DNA from: Amphirosellinia nigrospora
Lineage: Eukaryota > Ascomycota > Sordariomycetes > Xylariales > Xylariaceae
Direction of reading: 5' to 3'
Length of the DNA stretch: 64,000 nt
Assembly: GCA_004123355.1 (NCBI GenBank)
Contig: SCHM01000002.1
Location: forward strand, 8,281,569-8,345,568
Numbering within the stretch: position 1 is the first letter of the stretch; every line of letters begins with the position of its first letter. Shown in pieces: positions 24,181-36,286 of the stretch. The translations under genes were made by a program, and so were the position numbers. The notes beneath the pieces are model-generated. The model was not told where the DNA came from. It saw nothing but the letters and a program-made list of their open reading frames with translations, and ran no database searches.

Positions 24181-24629
24181 GGAGCCGAGACACCAGAATG
24201 GCAGCCGGAAATTACGCTACCTCGGCCTATCGCCAACCTTCTACATTGGATGGAGGGCTGGAAGAGACCAAGCGTGGGAAGCTATTGCATCTGATGTGTA
24301 GAACACCCTTGGCATCTGCTGGAGAATAAGGTCAGCTTGGTCTGGACCACGTGACCAAGACCAACCCCTTTCCGCTGGCGTAACGACTAGAAGCGGGTAC
24401 TTTCTACGCAAGTAGACCTAAGAGAGTTGGCTACTTCGGGCGTATTGTATCATGTAGGTATAACAGTGATATGCTGTACAAGTACGAATTGATCATTTAT
24501 GAAACTACAATGACTACGTGGTACCACGATTCACGAGCCCATGCAGGGCATAAGTGGGACAAACAGCGCGTGAAACCGATTTGATTCTATAGGGTATCTA
24601 TTTTTTTTCCTCGGCAGCTATGGGTCGAA
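24181..24629. other. Convergent 3' region of taxilin and LTV1
   Basis: The two genes point toward each other here. No coding feature is seen. A short T-run (about 24600-24608) lies just beyond the LTV1 stop. Confidence 0.55.
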
Positions 24630-26079
24630 TTACCTTGATGCTGATGCTGATGCACCACCAGCTTTTGTTGCCGCGGCCGGCCGCTGCTTCACACCGTACT
24701 TGGCCGGCACTTTCGCTGGTCCAAGTTCCCGCCGGAACTCATCAAACTGCTCCACGCCGTTCCCCCACTTGCCCTTTTTCACGGTCTTCTTCCCATGCAT
24801 TGAGTAGTCGCCCAAGAAGTCATCAAGGATACTATCAAAGTCAGAAGGCACGGGGCCGGTAACGCTCGACGCCGTCGACATCATTGACATGGCCGTCGAC
24901 TTAGCGTCGTCGTCTTCATCCCCGTCCCACTCGTAGTCGTCATGGTTGGGGTTGTACTGCTTGCGCTCGAGGACCTCGAAGCGCGCATCCAGCAGACTAA
25001 GCTGTTCTGTACGGCCAAGGAAGAGGATGTCATTGAGTACCCCGACTGCGACGTCAGGGCACCCTTGCGCTTCTTGCGGCGCCCGCCATTCGTAGTCGTC
25101 GTTAAGATGCTGGACTGCATGTCCGATTGCGAGGGCGCGGCGCCGCCCACGCGACGACCCCCGTCTTCTGGTTCCTCTTGAACTTTTGGAAGTCTTCTAG
25201 CCAGTTCTCATTATTCATAACATCGCCCTCTCGCCTATCGACGTGGCATCCTCTCCTGCCGCCCTGGCGACTGGTACTAAGTCGGGCACCTCGGTATCAT
25301 TGTTGTATTCTTTTCTCGCTTAGCTGTGTCGTCTGTCTCCCAGCCTGCATCATCAAACTCGTCTTCGAATTCAATCTCGTCGAGTTCCGCCCGTCCTTTG
25401 CCAGTTCTTTGAATACATCATCATCCTCGCCATCCACGTAGGCCTCGTCCTCCAGCGCCTCGAGCACCTCTCGTAGTCTGGGTCCATGTCGGGCTGAAAC
25501 CCGGCAATCGCATCCGGGACATTCTGCTGCGCTTGGTAGGTGACGTGTTGGAGGTTCTTGCTCGGCAGGAAGGAATCGTCAAAGAGTTCACGCTTCTTGC
25601 GCTCCTCGTCTTCTAGGTCTAGCTGTCGGATGGCGTCCTCTAGGCTCTGCTTGTGCTTCCCTTTCCCCTTGTCCTGCTCCGTCTTAGCCTCCACGAAGAC
25701 CACGTCCCCGCACCTGAGGACCCTAGGTCTCGCAGATGCTGCATGTAATCATATTCGGTATCGTCAAAGTAGACGCCATAGTTGGCGGCCTCGCCCTCGT
25801 TCGCACGCATATGGGCGACATCGTCGACGCTTAACTCCGAGGCCAGGTCGTCCAGCTTCTTCCCCTTGGCGGCATTGAGGTTGCTTGTCGGGTTCAAGAT
25901 CATGGACGGCGCCTCGGTGTCGTGGATGAGCGGGTCATTTTGCGGGCGGTGCACCAGCGTGAAGTGCTGGGCCGTCTTCTTGTCACTGTGAATTGTTAAT
26001 GAGTCTCATCTACTTAGACTAGAGTACCGTCCGCTCGTAGAGTAGAATTAGTTGCTTACATCCACTTGCCCTTAGGCAT
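24630..26079 (-). CDS. LTV1: Low temperature viability protein, 40S assembly factor
   Basis: LTV1 travels with pre-40S ribosomal particles, helps assemble the head of the small subunit and is linked to nuclear export. The first exon encodes only MPKGKW plus part of a codon. A 74-nt intron (25986-26059, GTAAGC...CACAG) then joins to [20 protein letters not shown], which reconstructs the conserved LTV1 N-terminus. [32 protein letters not shown] and [11 protein letters not shown] follow, then [39 protein letters not shown] and, near the end, [19 protein letters not shown]. Frame breaks lie near 25700, 25475, 25380, 25190, 25015 and 24890. The gene diverges from LSG1. Confidence 0.93.
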
Positions 26080-26568
26080 CTTAAGAGTTCTAATAGGTTT
26101 AGATGAATAGTGTTACAATGTGGTACAAGGAGAAAGAGGTCAGGGAACCTTGTAGACTTCCAAATGACATGAATGAATGAAGTTGGCACGGTTCTAACCG
26201 GGTGGCCTACCGATCACTTACACATATAATCTGCAAAGATAGGCTCTCTTGGAGGGGTCGTAGCCTGTGCCCGCCTGCGCTTGCGCCCAAAGCCAAGCCA
26301 AAAATTTTGGTGGGGTGAAAGCTTATCGGGTGTTTATCGGGCCATAGAGTGACGCAAAAATAAGAATTGCCCCTCGCCGCCCTCCATCCTCCAATTAATC
26401 AGCCAGCACTAGACTACTACAACTGCGACGGGCTCTGACACAAGAGACTACCGCACAACTACCAACACACGAGCGCCAACCCTCTAAGAACACAAAAACG
26501 CCTGGGGTTGCTCAGGATTAGATTTCCGGCATTTTCATTCTACATTTTGTGCAGTTGCATTATCCAGG
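26080..26568. promoter_or_regulatory. Shared divergent promoter of LTV1 and LSG1 with RRPE-like motif
   Basis: 489 bp lie between the start codons of two ribosome-assembly genes on opposite strands. AAAAATTTT at 26300-26308 matches the core of the ribosomal RNA processing element (RRPE) found upstream of ribosome-biogenesis genes in budding yeast and other fungi. I do not see a PAC-type GATGAG box close by. The sites are near the middle of the interval, so one element could serve both genes. Function is inferred from the motif and the neighbours. Confidence 0.55.
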
Positions 26569-28637
26569 ATGGTGTGGCTAAGTCCAAAGGCTCCGTGGGG
26601 CTCGGCAATACGCTGATGAATGATCGGTTTGGGAAAGGCAAAGGAACCGATCGCAGGAAAGGCGCTGGAGTCACGCGAATCAACCATGCTACCGGCGAAG
26701 AGGTGCGTCATCTTTCTTTCTCTCTTTCATCAGCTACGCACATCTCGTACTTGTTGTTAACTATGTTGCCACTATAGTATATCACAAACGACAGGAAAGA
26801 GGCAGCATGGGTCAAGATGCGCTCTGTCACCGAACAAGGTGCCCTAGACGAATTCCTAGCCACCGCTGAACTCGCCGGCACCGATTTCACTGCCGAGAAG
26901 ATGAACAACGTGAAAATCATCCACACAGATCAGAGGAACCCGTACCTCCTAACTGCCACGGAGGAGCGAAACGTTATAGGGAAGCAGAACCAACACAGAG
27001 GGAAGTTGACAGTACCGCGGCGCCCGAAGTGGGACGCTTCTACAACCCCTGAGGAGCTCGACCAACGAGAGAGAGAGTCGTTCTTATTGTGGAGGAGGGT
27101 TTGGCAACTCCAAGAGTATAACGATCTACTCATGACTCCTTTCGAGCGTAATCTGGAAGTCTGGAGACAGCTCTGGCGCGTCATCGAGCGTTCCGACCTT
27201 GTAGTCCAGATTGTTGATGCGCGAAACCCCCTGATGTTCCGCTCAGAGGACCTAGAGAACTATGTCAAGGATGTTGACCCATCGAAGAAGAACTTGTTAT
27301 TAGTTAACAAGGCAGATATGATGACGACAAAGCAGAGGAAGGCGTGGGCTAAGCATTTCAAGGAGAAGCACATTGCTTACCGCTTTTTCTCTGCCAGCTT
27401 GGCCAAAGAACTCAACGAGGCGCGCGAGCTTGAGCCGGAAGAGCCGCTACACGGTGAAAGTTCCAACCCTAAGACTAGGCAAAATGAACAATCCGAAGAA
27501 TTCTCTGAAGAAGAGGATGACGAAGGAGAGACCAATGAAGAGACTGAAGCGTCGGGTGCTCTATTATCAAACGTAGCTGAAGATGACACAAGGATATTGA
27601 CCGTCGAGGAGTTGGAAGACATATTCTCCAGCAAGCCCGGGATCCAGATGGTAAGCAAACACGTCAATCTAACTGCTTTCAGGTTCAACCAACTAACATA
27701 TTTAGACCCCGACAAAAAGTTACAGATAGGTCTAGTCGGGTATCCCAACGTGGGAAAATCATCAACCATTAATGCCCTCATTGGTGCCAAGAAAGTCTCA
27801 GTCTCCTCAACACCTGGAAAAACCAAGCACTTCCAAACCATTCATTTAAGCGACAAAGTCATCTTATGTGATTGTCCGGGTCTAGTTTTTCCAAATTTTG
27901 CATCGACCAAGGCTGATTTGGTTTGCAACGGGATTCTACCTATCGATCAGCTAAGAGAGTTTACTGGTCCAGCAGCTCTTGTCACACACAGAATCCCCAA
28001 CCATTTTTAGAAGCTATCTACGGCATACATATCAAGACGCGGCCCCTCGAAGAAGGGGAACAGGAATCCCCACGGCTAGCGAGCTTTTGGCAGCTCACGC
28101 CAAAGCAAGGGGTTTCAAAACTCAGGGTGTTGGTCTCCCAGACGAGTCTAGAGCGGCGAGGACAGTCCTAAAGGACTACGTAAGTGGAAAGTTGCTCTAT
28201 GTAGAGCCTCCTCCTGGCTGGGGTGATGGTGAGATTTCAACAATGAGCTTTATGATGCAGCCCATTTGCCAGAGAAACGAAGAGCTGCGTTACGAGCAGC
28301 CATGGAGGCGCTTGATATAGGGGACGGCACGTCGACTATGGACAGTGAGCTTCCTGCCCTGCCAACTGGTGCGAAGTCGCAGTCACTCGACAAGGCGTTT
28401 TTCGCTCGGAACGCGGGAAATGCAGGACATGTATCGATGCCCTTCAATCACAAGTATACAGAACAAGGAAAAGCGCAGGCGGCGGCTAAGGAACTAAGTG
28501 GGCGTAAGGCTAGGGCTATGATTGCACTAGAAACGGGGTTAGATCCCAGTGAAGTCCGACTTGGTTCAAGCAAGAAACATTTCAAAGGAGGGGCAAAGGG
28601 CAAAGTCAAAAAGTTTGATAATAAGATGCTAGATTAA
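26569..28637 (+). CDS. LSG1: Large-subunit GTPase 1, 60S maturation
   Basis: LSG1 is the cytoplasmic circularly permuted GTPase that triggers release of the export adaptor NMD3 from pre-60S particles. SVGLGNTLMNDRFGKGKG begins the conserved part; GEE|YITNDRKEAAW is restored by a 75-nt intron (26703-26777). G motifs come in permuted order: NKAD (in LLLVNKADMM), then GYPNVGKSS, then DCPGLVFP. Between G4 and G1 lies an acidic insert (EEFSEEEDDEGETNEET). The C-terminus is basic (SSKKHFKGGAKGKVKKF). A missing base just after the probable start (26569) and a C run one short (27995-27998, before the QPFLEAIYG segment) break the frame, with more breaks near 28050-28250. The gene is essential in yeast, so the breaks are probably not biological. 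Confidence 0.95.
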
Positions 28638-30711
28638 GCTAGCACAGGGTTTGGTCGCACAGGCTAGTATATTCAAATGATGAACAGAATTTACAGTACA
28701 GCGCTTATTTCCTGGCTGACCTCAATTATCGCACTACGTAGAAGACAATTGTAAACAGAGAAGATTATACTGTGAACCGTTGATCTAATTCTCGAACGCC
28801 CTCTTCTTTCTTCTTTCCTCTCACATTCAAAAGGTCGCGGACCTAGTCTGGAGAGTTAAAACCACACTTTAAGTCACTCAACGTCAGAGAAAGTATGCAT
28901 TCTAGGGCGGAATGTAAATGACATCTGCATCTTCAGCTAGTATCTCAAGAATACCCCTGATAGCCGTTTATATAATGAATAGTTACCTCCCTCTCCTATA
29001 AATCTCCGATAATAACACACTAATCAAGTTTGTAGGGTTATATTCTTAGCTTAGACTTACAATTCAAGAGATCTACTAGTCCTTGGAAGGTTTCGCTAAC
29101 ATAACAGCGCTTTTGGCATGTCTTAAAGGTGCTGCGGTCGGCGCCGCCGTTGACAGGTAGATTACTGTGGCATGGCATATAAAGAGCTGTTTTCATCAAC
29201 AAACCCAGCTATCTAATCTCGCGACCGGGCTTCAGTCAAAGTCGTGATCGTGACTGCGCCCGTGGTAGCAGGACTTTTAACAATAGCCCACGACAGGCCG
29301 CGTCTAGTCTCTAACGTATGGTCGAGGAGACCAGCTCCGCCGCGCATACCTACGCTTCCGTTGCCATGGCCTGTTCTCGCAAATCCCCCACGTCCGTGTG
29401 CGCTTCTACCCTAGCTCTAGGTTTAGCTAGGCTAAATAAGTTACTGCCAGTCTTGTTGCCGATAATAAGAAGAACAGTAAGCCCTGTCGGACAGCCGGCT
29501 TGGCTAAAATTAACAACAGTGTCGGAGTTTCGAAGACCAGGTTCAGGACCTCTACCTGGTTGGTACGAGGCCCGATCGAGACGCGAAAGCCAAATGGCCT
29601 GCTCGAAGGGAATTAGGGCAATAGAAAGGAGGTGGGCAACTTGAAGAGAGGTAGTCTCTTTCTGCTCCGACTTGTAGTCAATGCAAAAGGGATCTTGTTC
29701 TAGATTTTGGTAGAGTAACTGCTGAACCTATAATATACATATGATTTGGAGTGACTAACTAATCCCATTATTAGGGGTTAAATAATAATAGTTTAGTGAT
29801 TATATAAAGTTTTCCTTTGTTCGATATTTTGAAAATGCGGCATACGATAGACTATGGATAGTCAGGTTCTATCATATGTATTAAGGCTAGGTTGTAGCAT
29901 CAATTAGTCATTACTACTTTACTATTCATAATAATTCTACACCACATTCATGTGTTAGTATGATACATAGAATCTCAACGACATTTGTAGCAGCCCTATA
30001 CCTCATTCATTACTTGGCCTGCTCTCTTGAAATATGTCGCACCATTATATTCTAGGTATAATGTAAAGCGGCTGTTACGAAGTTCAACAGCAACTACTGA
30101 TTATCTCTATCATTCATCTCATCGTAACTTTGGAGATGACTGAATGGATACCCACACGGTTACAACTCAGTCGTTTACATCGGAATGACCTGACACCGAG
30201 CCTATCATTGTTACGGTTGAACGGATGCATGATGCAAAGACCAATTTATGATCACTAATGAAATAAAGTTCGATGAAGCAGACATTTGACTGGCCACATG
30301 CTTTTGACATCGTAATACTGTAGATCTGGTTACTATGCTCAAATCAGGTATAAACCAAGTAGACAGAGGGTATGCACAAGCCAGACGCGCACTTCCAAGA
30401 TACCAAGCATACAGAACTAGCGCCACCCAGGTACTCAGCGCATGAATACGAAGAAATCTAGAGATACATGTTCGACTTGAAAGCGTACTCGCACAGTCTG
30501 AAATAGTAAGGACATTTAGCAGAGGTGGAAGTCCGTCCGGGTGAGATCGGGAGGTTTGAAAAGAGGGCCGAGAGTTGTGGCTTATAAAGACAAAAGAATC
30601 CTCAGGTACTTGTTGTTACAATCGCTCGAACAATAGCTTTACAGTTTCATCAATAATACGTGTGTATCAACTCACTACGCTTAAGCTATATCTTAAAAGA
30701 TATTCGCAACA
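28638..30711. other. Gene-free region
   Basis: Two kilobases without a supported gene. A 108-codon frame at 29318-29644 (plus) has a more even composition than most but matches no family. 29750-30120 is AT-rich. The final part should contain the promoter of the DUF7053 gene. Confidence 0.5.
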
Positions 30712-31424
30712 ATGCCTGCCACAACAGTTATCACTACTCCACTGCCCAACGATGTGTCAGAGGAGGCTGTGATCAACAGCTTACGTGAGTAATCCTAAGA
30801 GGCATCTGCTTTCCTTCGGCAGCTTTACGAGCACGAGATTCCCTTTTGAGACAAAAGTATTTAGGAGTTTTCGAAAGTAAACTCATGAGTCACCAAATGA
30901 CGATAGCTAACTCCGTGTGTCGGCAGAGAACAACGACGCTATACATCCAAACGACATGTCCGCAACTCATATCGCGGCAAGCACGTTTCCGGGACCCCGG
31001 ATCTAGATCAGCCGTGCGTATATGAGATTACGGACACGCGCGTGTTCGGTGAGACGACGTTCAGGCTGACGCTGACGAACGTGGTTGGGGGCGTCAACTC
31101 CTTCGTCGAAGGCAAGGCGCCGACGGGGCCATGACGGTTCGCTCCGAGTGGCGTGCACACCACCGGGAAACTCGAAGAGACCGTGGAGATCGAAGCAACA
31201 TGATCACGAAGCCGATCATTAAGAAGAACGTCGAGAAGGGACACCCCGAGTTTCATCAGTACGTAATCATCCGTCCCCTTATTTACCATTTTAGCAGTTT
31301 TGGCTTCCACATGCCAACCATAGGCTCGGGATCCCTCAAGTGAAGTTAAAAAATATTTTATTACAGTTATTTACTAACTACTGAACTCTATAGGCGTTTC
31401 CTTGCCGAGGCTGCCAGGGTCTGA
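30712..31424 (+). CDS. DUF7053-like protein
   Basis: A short first exon (30712-30784) encodes MPATTVITTPLPNDVSEEAV, followed by an intron ending at 30926. The next exon holds, after a frame break, TTCPQLISR, then LDQPCVYEITDTRVFGETTF, RLTLTNVVGGVNSFVEGKAP and SNMITKPIIKKNVEKGHPEF. A second intron (about 31260-31393) leads to RFLAEAARV and a stop at 31422-31424. The order (TTPLP start, YEITD-, PTG-, final helix) fits the fungal DUF7053 family as I know it, whose members are about 180-220 residues and may adopt a lipid-binding-type fold. Function is unknown. Breaks near 30945, 31005 and 31130 look like single-base errors. Confidence 0.65.
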
Positions 31425-31648
31425 ATGGATGACGTACCTAATAGGGCGGTAAATACGAGGATCCGTTGTTTGTATACAAATTGAATAGTCCGTGTTTATA
31501 ACATGAATATTCAGCATTGTGAGGGTTTCTTCTTATATATGTTAAATCCATGATACTGTTTAAAAATCTATAGCTTCTATGATGCATATTTGTGCTAGTC
31601 TTATCATTCTAATGCTTATTACCCAAATCCATTCTTCGTTATCAGTCA

Positions 31649-32631
31649 TTATACAGAAACCCCGTTCACCTTAGCCTCCTCGGGCCATACATCATAGCCA
31701 AACACGTCTTCATGTTGACGAACCGGGTATGTCTGCCGTTGGCAACCTGTTGAACAGCCTCGAAGTCCTCGTCAGAAAGCTCGGGTATCTGCGCATTACT
31801 CTCAATGCGTGAGGGTGTTGAGCTCTTGGGCAAGACGACATAGCCACGACGTAGTCCCCATGCGAGAAGCACCTGCGCCAGTGTATGACCGCTTCGATCC
31901 GCGACCTCGTTGAGCGTCTTATTAGTACGGACCTTCTCGCCCGTGGTGGGGACTTGGTCTTGGGATCCGAGCGGCGAGTACGCCTCGACGAGGATATCGT
32001 TCGCCTGGCAGAACTCGATCAACTCATTGTTGGGGAGGAATGGGTGCACCTCGATCTGATTGACCTGAGGTTTGACCTTTGCGAAGCTCAGCAGCTTCTC
32101 GAGGCCGGGTCTTGTCCAGTTCGAGACGCCGAGGGAGCGGGTTCTGCCGCTAACAAGCAGCTCTTCCATGGCTCGCCATGTGGGTTCCGGGTTTTCTGTC
32201 AGGTCCTTCTTGATTATGTACTTGCCGTCGGTACCAAGCTTGACAGAGTAGTCGTCGTTGCGCTCGGCTGCGATGGGCCAGTGCACGATGAACAGATCGA
32301 CGTAAGTAAGCCCGAAGTTGCTTAGGGAGTTCTCGAGGGACCACTTCACATCCTCGGGCTCGTGTAAGTGATTCCACACTTTGGTGCAGATGAAAAGGTC
32401 CTCGCGCTTCACCGACGGGTTCTCCTTCAGAAAGTCTCGGATCCCGTCGCCGATCTCTTTCTCATTTTGATAAAACCATGCGCAGTCTAAATGCCGGTAG
32501 CCGATCTCCAGGGCACACTTGACCGCTTTGTACGTGTCTCCCTTGACCCCTTCATTCGCAAAGGTGCCAAACCCGATCGCGGGAATCTTCACACCGTTAT
32601 TGAGTGTGAAGGTAGTCGACCTTATTGGCAT
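31649..32631 (-). CDS. Aldo/keto reductase
   Basis: NAD(P)H-dependent carbonyl reductase of the AKR superfamily. The start at 32631 (MPIRSTTFTLNNGVKIPAIG) is preferred over an upstream in-frame ATG because it fits the family N-terminus. The catalytic tetrad is visible: Asp in RHLDCAWFYQNE, the Tyr of the same motif, Lys in FICTKVW and His in LFIVHWP. GVSNW, VNQIEVHPFLPN and the coenzyme motif VVLPKSSTPSRIESN follow. The frame ends early at 31666. A missing G near 31706 moves the family-like end (VFGYDVWPEE...VNGVSV) to the next phase, with a stop at 31649-31651. About 327 residues. The substrate cannot be predicted. Confidence 0.92.
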
Positions 32632-32950
32632 GTTGAAGCGGATGTAAATAACTGACTGAGAAATTCCTGTTGTTGAGCGCTGCCGATGAAGCTGTAGTGA
32701 AATATATCGCATACAAATATTAAAGTGTTGGTATGGAAGCCTCCAGGACTAGAGGTTCTAGCATGTGGCACTTCACACAGAATAGAAGGCGTGGCTCCAA
32801 AGTAGTGTTTATTGTACTGAATCTATAAGCGAGGAAAGAGTATGTAAGGGAAGTTAAATATTCCCTCAGGGGCCGCACCCACAGCACAGCAATTGTGGGT
32901 GCTGTGGCACCAGCCACTTCACTTGGCTGGCCACCACCCGTAACTTCATA
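32632..32950. other. Intergenic between AKR and NLR genes
   Basis: About 320 bp between two minus-strand genes, probably holding the AKR promoter and the 3' end of the NLR gene. No other feature seen. Confidence 0.5.
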
Positions 32951-35900
32951 TTACTTCATCTTTTTTATCCACCTTCCAGCCAACAGGGAGACCATGAAAT
33001 CATAGCTTTGTAACTCGTCATCTAATAAAAGTGCGTCATTACAGAACTGTGCGACCCTGTTCCTCGTTTCTCGAGCTTGACCGATGAGTGCTTTCGCCTC
33101 CAATTCCCTCTCAGCATTGAGCTTATCCGGTGTTGATTGGATGACAAGTGCAAGGTGATACTTTGCTCGCGCAACCGATTCATCACTAGGAGGCATCATA
33201 AAATTAGCAGCGTGACTTGTCAGTAATAGATGGGACTGGGCAATTTCCTTACGACCAGGAGAATTCGCATTGATGTAGGGCAAGACGAAGACTAGATCTG
33301 TCATGAAAACTCAATCAGCTTCGTTGGTTGCCATGACTTGCGATTTGGGACAACTTTCACACTTACTCAGCCTTCTCCATCTTTCCCTTCAGCCGATAAA
33401 GCTCGGCTACCAGGTATAAACTATTCCTAGTGTGCAAATTTGTTTCCCCGAGTATCTCTCTTCGCACATTGTACACTCCCTTAAGCAAGTCGAATGCCTC
33501 GTCGGTCTTCCCAACATTCATGAGCACGATCCCGAGTATGGAACGAGCCTTTTGAGTTGAAGCATCTTTCTCAGACCGACTGAAGCAGCATAGCTTGCAG
33601 GACCGGCGGGCATTGTCTTCAGCTCCCGCCATATCTCCCTGATATAGCTTCACAAGAGCGAGATTTTTGCATAGCTCTCCATAGTGCCAGGGGATATCTT
33701 GCTCGGCTTTATGAAGTTGTTTGAGCCTCTGAGATTCCACAAAGTATGGAAGTGCGGCCTCAGAATCGCCATAAGAGAGCTTCACCACACCAACGTCATT
33801 CCATGCATTAGCTAGTGGGAGCACTTCATGTGCTGTAAGGACTTGGCCCTCGTTTCGAGGATTTCTACTTTCTCTTGTCGAAGCTTGAGTGCCTTCTCAC
33901 ATTCTCGCAGTGCAGCAGCTCGGCCGCTTAGACCGATAGTCTCGTGAACAGACCCGCGATAGCACATATATCAGCATAAACGGGCCTGATCTCCTCCATC
34001 TGAGATAATTCATTACATACACACTCACCAGTCTTCAGGATATCTATAGCTTCAGCCGTCAAACCTCGTTCCCACATATAATTCGTCGCGGTGTCAGCGA
34101 GCAGGGTCGCAAAATCAAATGTAGGTTTGGCTTTTGGAGACCAATCCCGATATATAGCTAGAAGGCTGAGAATATGCGGTAAACATTGTTCGCATTCCAC
34201 TGAAATTGCGCTATTTGGAGTTTGTAGCTCATCGGCTTTAGGGAACTTGCGTCGAACCATCGCCACCGCCCGTTTGAAGACAAGACACAGCTCTTCGTCT
34301 CCCTCATCATCAATTTGTTGTAGAATATGCTTCTTTAGAACTCTATGCATCGACAGCTTCGTGCTGGTTGTGCCTGTAGTCACGGTCACAAGGTGACGAT
34401 TAATGAGGCTCCTCCTGAGATCATTAAATCTGATATAATGTTATTAATAGAGAGACAAACATGATGGCGATTGTGCAGCAATATAGTACTTACTCGAAAC
34501 GTCTCTGCTCTGACAGGAAAGCAAGCTCCGCATCTTGCCAGTCACCAAATAGCAAGTCTTCATTGACTTCATCTGGCTCAACATAGCCATAATACGTAGT
34601 GTCCGAAGTGCCTCAGGTTCAGAGTATTCAAGGCAAGTCCCAGACTTTTGTCATAGACTCCTTGTACTGAAAATTCGTCGAAGTTTTCGAATCAAATGCC
34701 CATATCCTCTTGAATTCTGACGGCTGTTGTAGGTTTTTAAGAATATTACCCAATGGTGCTTTAGTGCCATCGACATAGCCTGCGATGTGCGATATCAAAA
34801 GAGGAGCCCACCTAGCAGTAGAAATATTGCGAGCTATCTGTGTGATTTGTTCCGAATGCGTATGTGTAGAACTGTCGACTATATTGAGGATCATACGGGC
34901 TCCATCATCTTCATTGAATGTATCTAGATGGATATCATTTGCCGCCCAGTGTGAAAATCGCGGCGTTGTGTCGTGACAATGATCTCTCCATGAGAACTCG
35001 GAGGCCAGAATAACGACAGATCAATATCAGGAGCGTCAACGTTGTCAAAACGAGAGCCAGCGATCATCTAGGATATATTAATAAAGGACATGAAACAACC
35101 TGAGTTTACCGATCCTAGAGAGCTTACTTTGGACCATCCAATCTCTCACTAGGCTTACATTGGCCAATTGATCCTGAACCTCAATATTTGGCATGAGAGA
35201 TCGCCGGAAGCTTGCGAACGACGTCGAGATTTGGACAGCATCTTCTCCCTGACCCAGAATATATAGGAATAGTTTTCTCGGTATCTGTATGTATACTCAA
35301 GTGCAACTTGGGTTTTTCCAACGCCACCAATACCGTGAATGACACAAGATGTCTGGCCAGGTTTTCCAGTTGTAGGACGCAGGATTCTATGCAAGTCATC
35401 GAGAACGGTGTCTCTCCCCTGAAAGCGGAAGTTCCTATGAAATGGGATCCCATTCACGACGGCTTGTCTGCGGAGGTTTGCTTCAGTCAAATTAATGATA
35501 TGCTCATGTGCGCGAACCCCAAGCCGAGTGCGAGCGATATCCACCTGTGTGTGAAAGCGGGAAGCACTTGTTGAGATGTTTACCTGTATTTTCTCAAAAT
35601 CTTTGCGCAAACTTCCAAGGCTTAGACGAATGATCACTTCTGAAAAATGCGTCGGTTAGTTTCATTTCCCATAAGGCAAACCACGAGGACTAGGCATACT
35701 CCACCGCTTTGATTTGAGAAATATGACGGTGTCGATGCAAAACCCGACGTAGTTGAAATAAAGTTCTCGTAGAGGCTCGTCGAGCTCGTAAGCTGTTGGA
35801 AAGAGAGATCGGTACTGCTCGAAAAGAGGCAGTTGTTGTGTTAAGTCTGTGAGCATTTCGGCGATGGTTGCCATTGTATCCACAAAGGTACAAGCAATCC

Positions 35901-36286
35901 GCAAGAAGTTAACAAAAACAGTCGTGGTGGATAACTTAGGTGAACAACCTACCTTCAGTATCACTTGTATGGCTCCCCATAGGAACAAAGTGATGTGGTC
36001 CTGTCTGGCTAAGTGTGTTGACAACACCAGTAAACTCCTTGATCTGTTCTAGTACGTTGGGCTGTAGCAATCGACCAAGACCACGCTGGGCACGACTGGC
36101 CTCTAGGTCCTTGAGGTAGATATCGAAGTTGTCGAATGAGAGCTTAGCATCGAAATGACTAAGGTGCTTACCTAATCGGCGTTTCTGGATATTCAATAAC
36201 TCTTCCCATCGTGCCGCGACCTCATTGTCCAGGCCATCCCGCCGCAATGGTCGCACTCGAGAGTTTTTACAAGGCACTTGGGACAT
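32951..36286 (-). CDS. NLR-like STAND protein: N-terminal helical domain, NB-ARC, TPR
   Basis: Signal-transduction ATPase of the fungal NLR type, a class that includes heterokaryon-incompatibility and putative immune receptors. The N-terminus (about 36286-35660) reads FTGVVNTLSQTGPHHFVP, then TIAEMLTDLTQQLPLFEQY and FPTAYELDEPLRELYFNYVG, a helical region resembling DUF7708-type N-terminal domains. NB-ARC follows, with GRDTVLDDLHRIL, the P-loop GIGGVGKTQVALEY (about 35310-35336) and, later, FDNVDAPDIDLSLFWPPSS with EIIVTT. The C-terminal half is TPR-like: NLALVKLYQGDMAGAEDNAR, ILGIVLMNVGKTDEAFDLLK, NSLYLVAELYRLKGKMEKAE. Several introns and frame breaks lie inside (for example a T run one short before the Walker-B aspartate, about 35012). 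The last part, 33304-32951, ends LLAGRWIKKMK. Confidence 0.82.

Noticed and set aside
27377-27841. 154-codon minus-strand frame
   Set aside because: Antisense shadow of LSG1; Ser-rich because it mirrors the acidic insert.
29318-29644. 108-codon plus-strand frame
   Set aside because: Even composition on both strands but no recognisable family, splice sites or start context.
31885-32325. 146-codon plus-strand frame
   Set aside because: Antisense shadow of the aldo/keto reductase.
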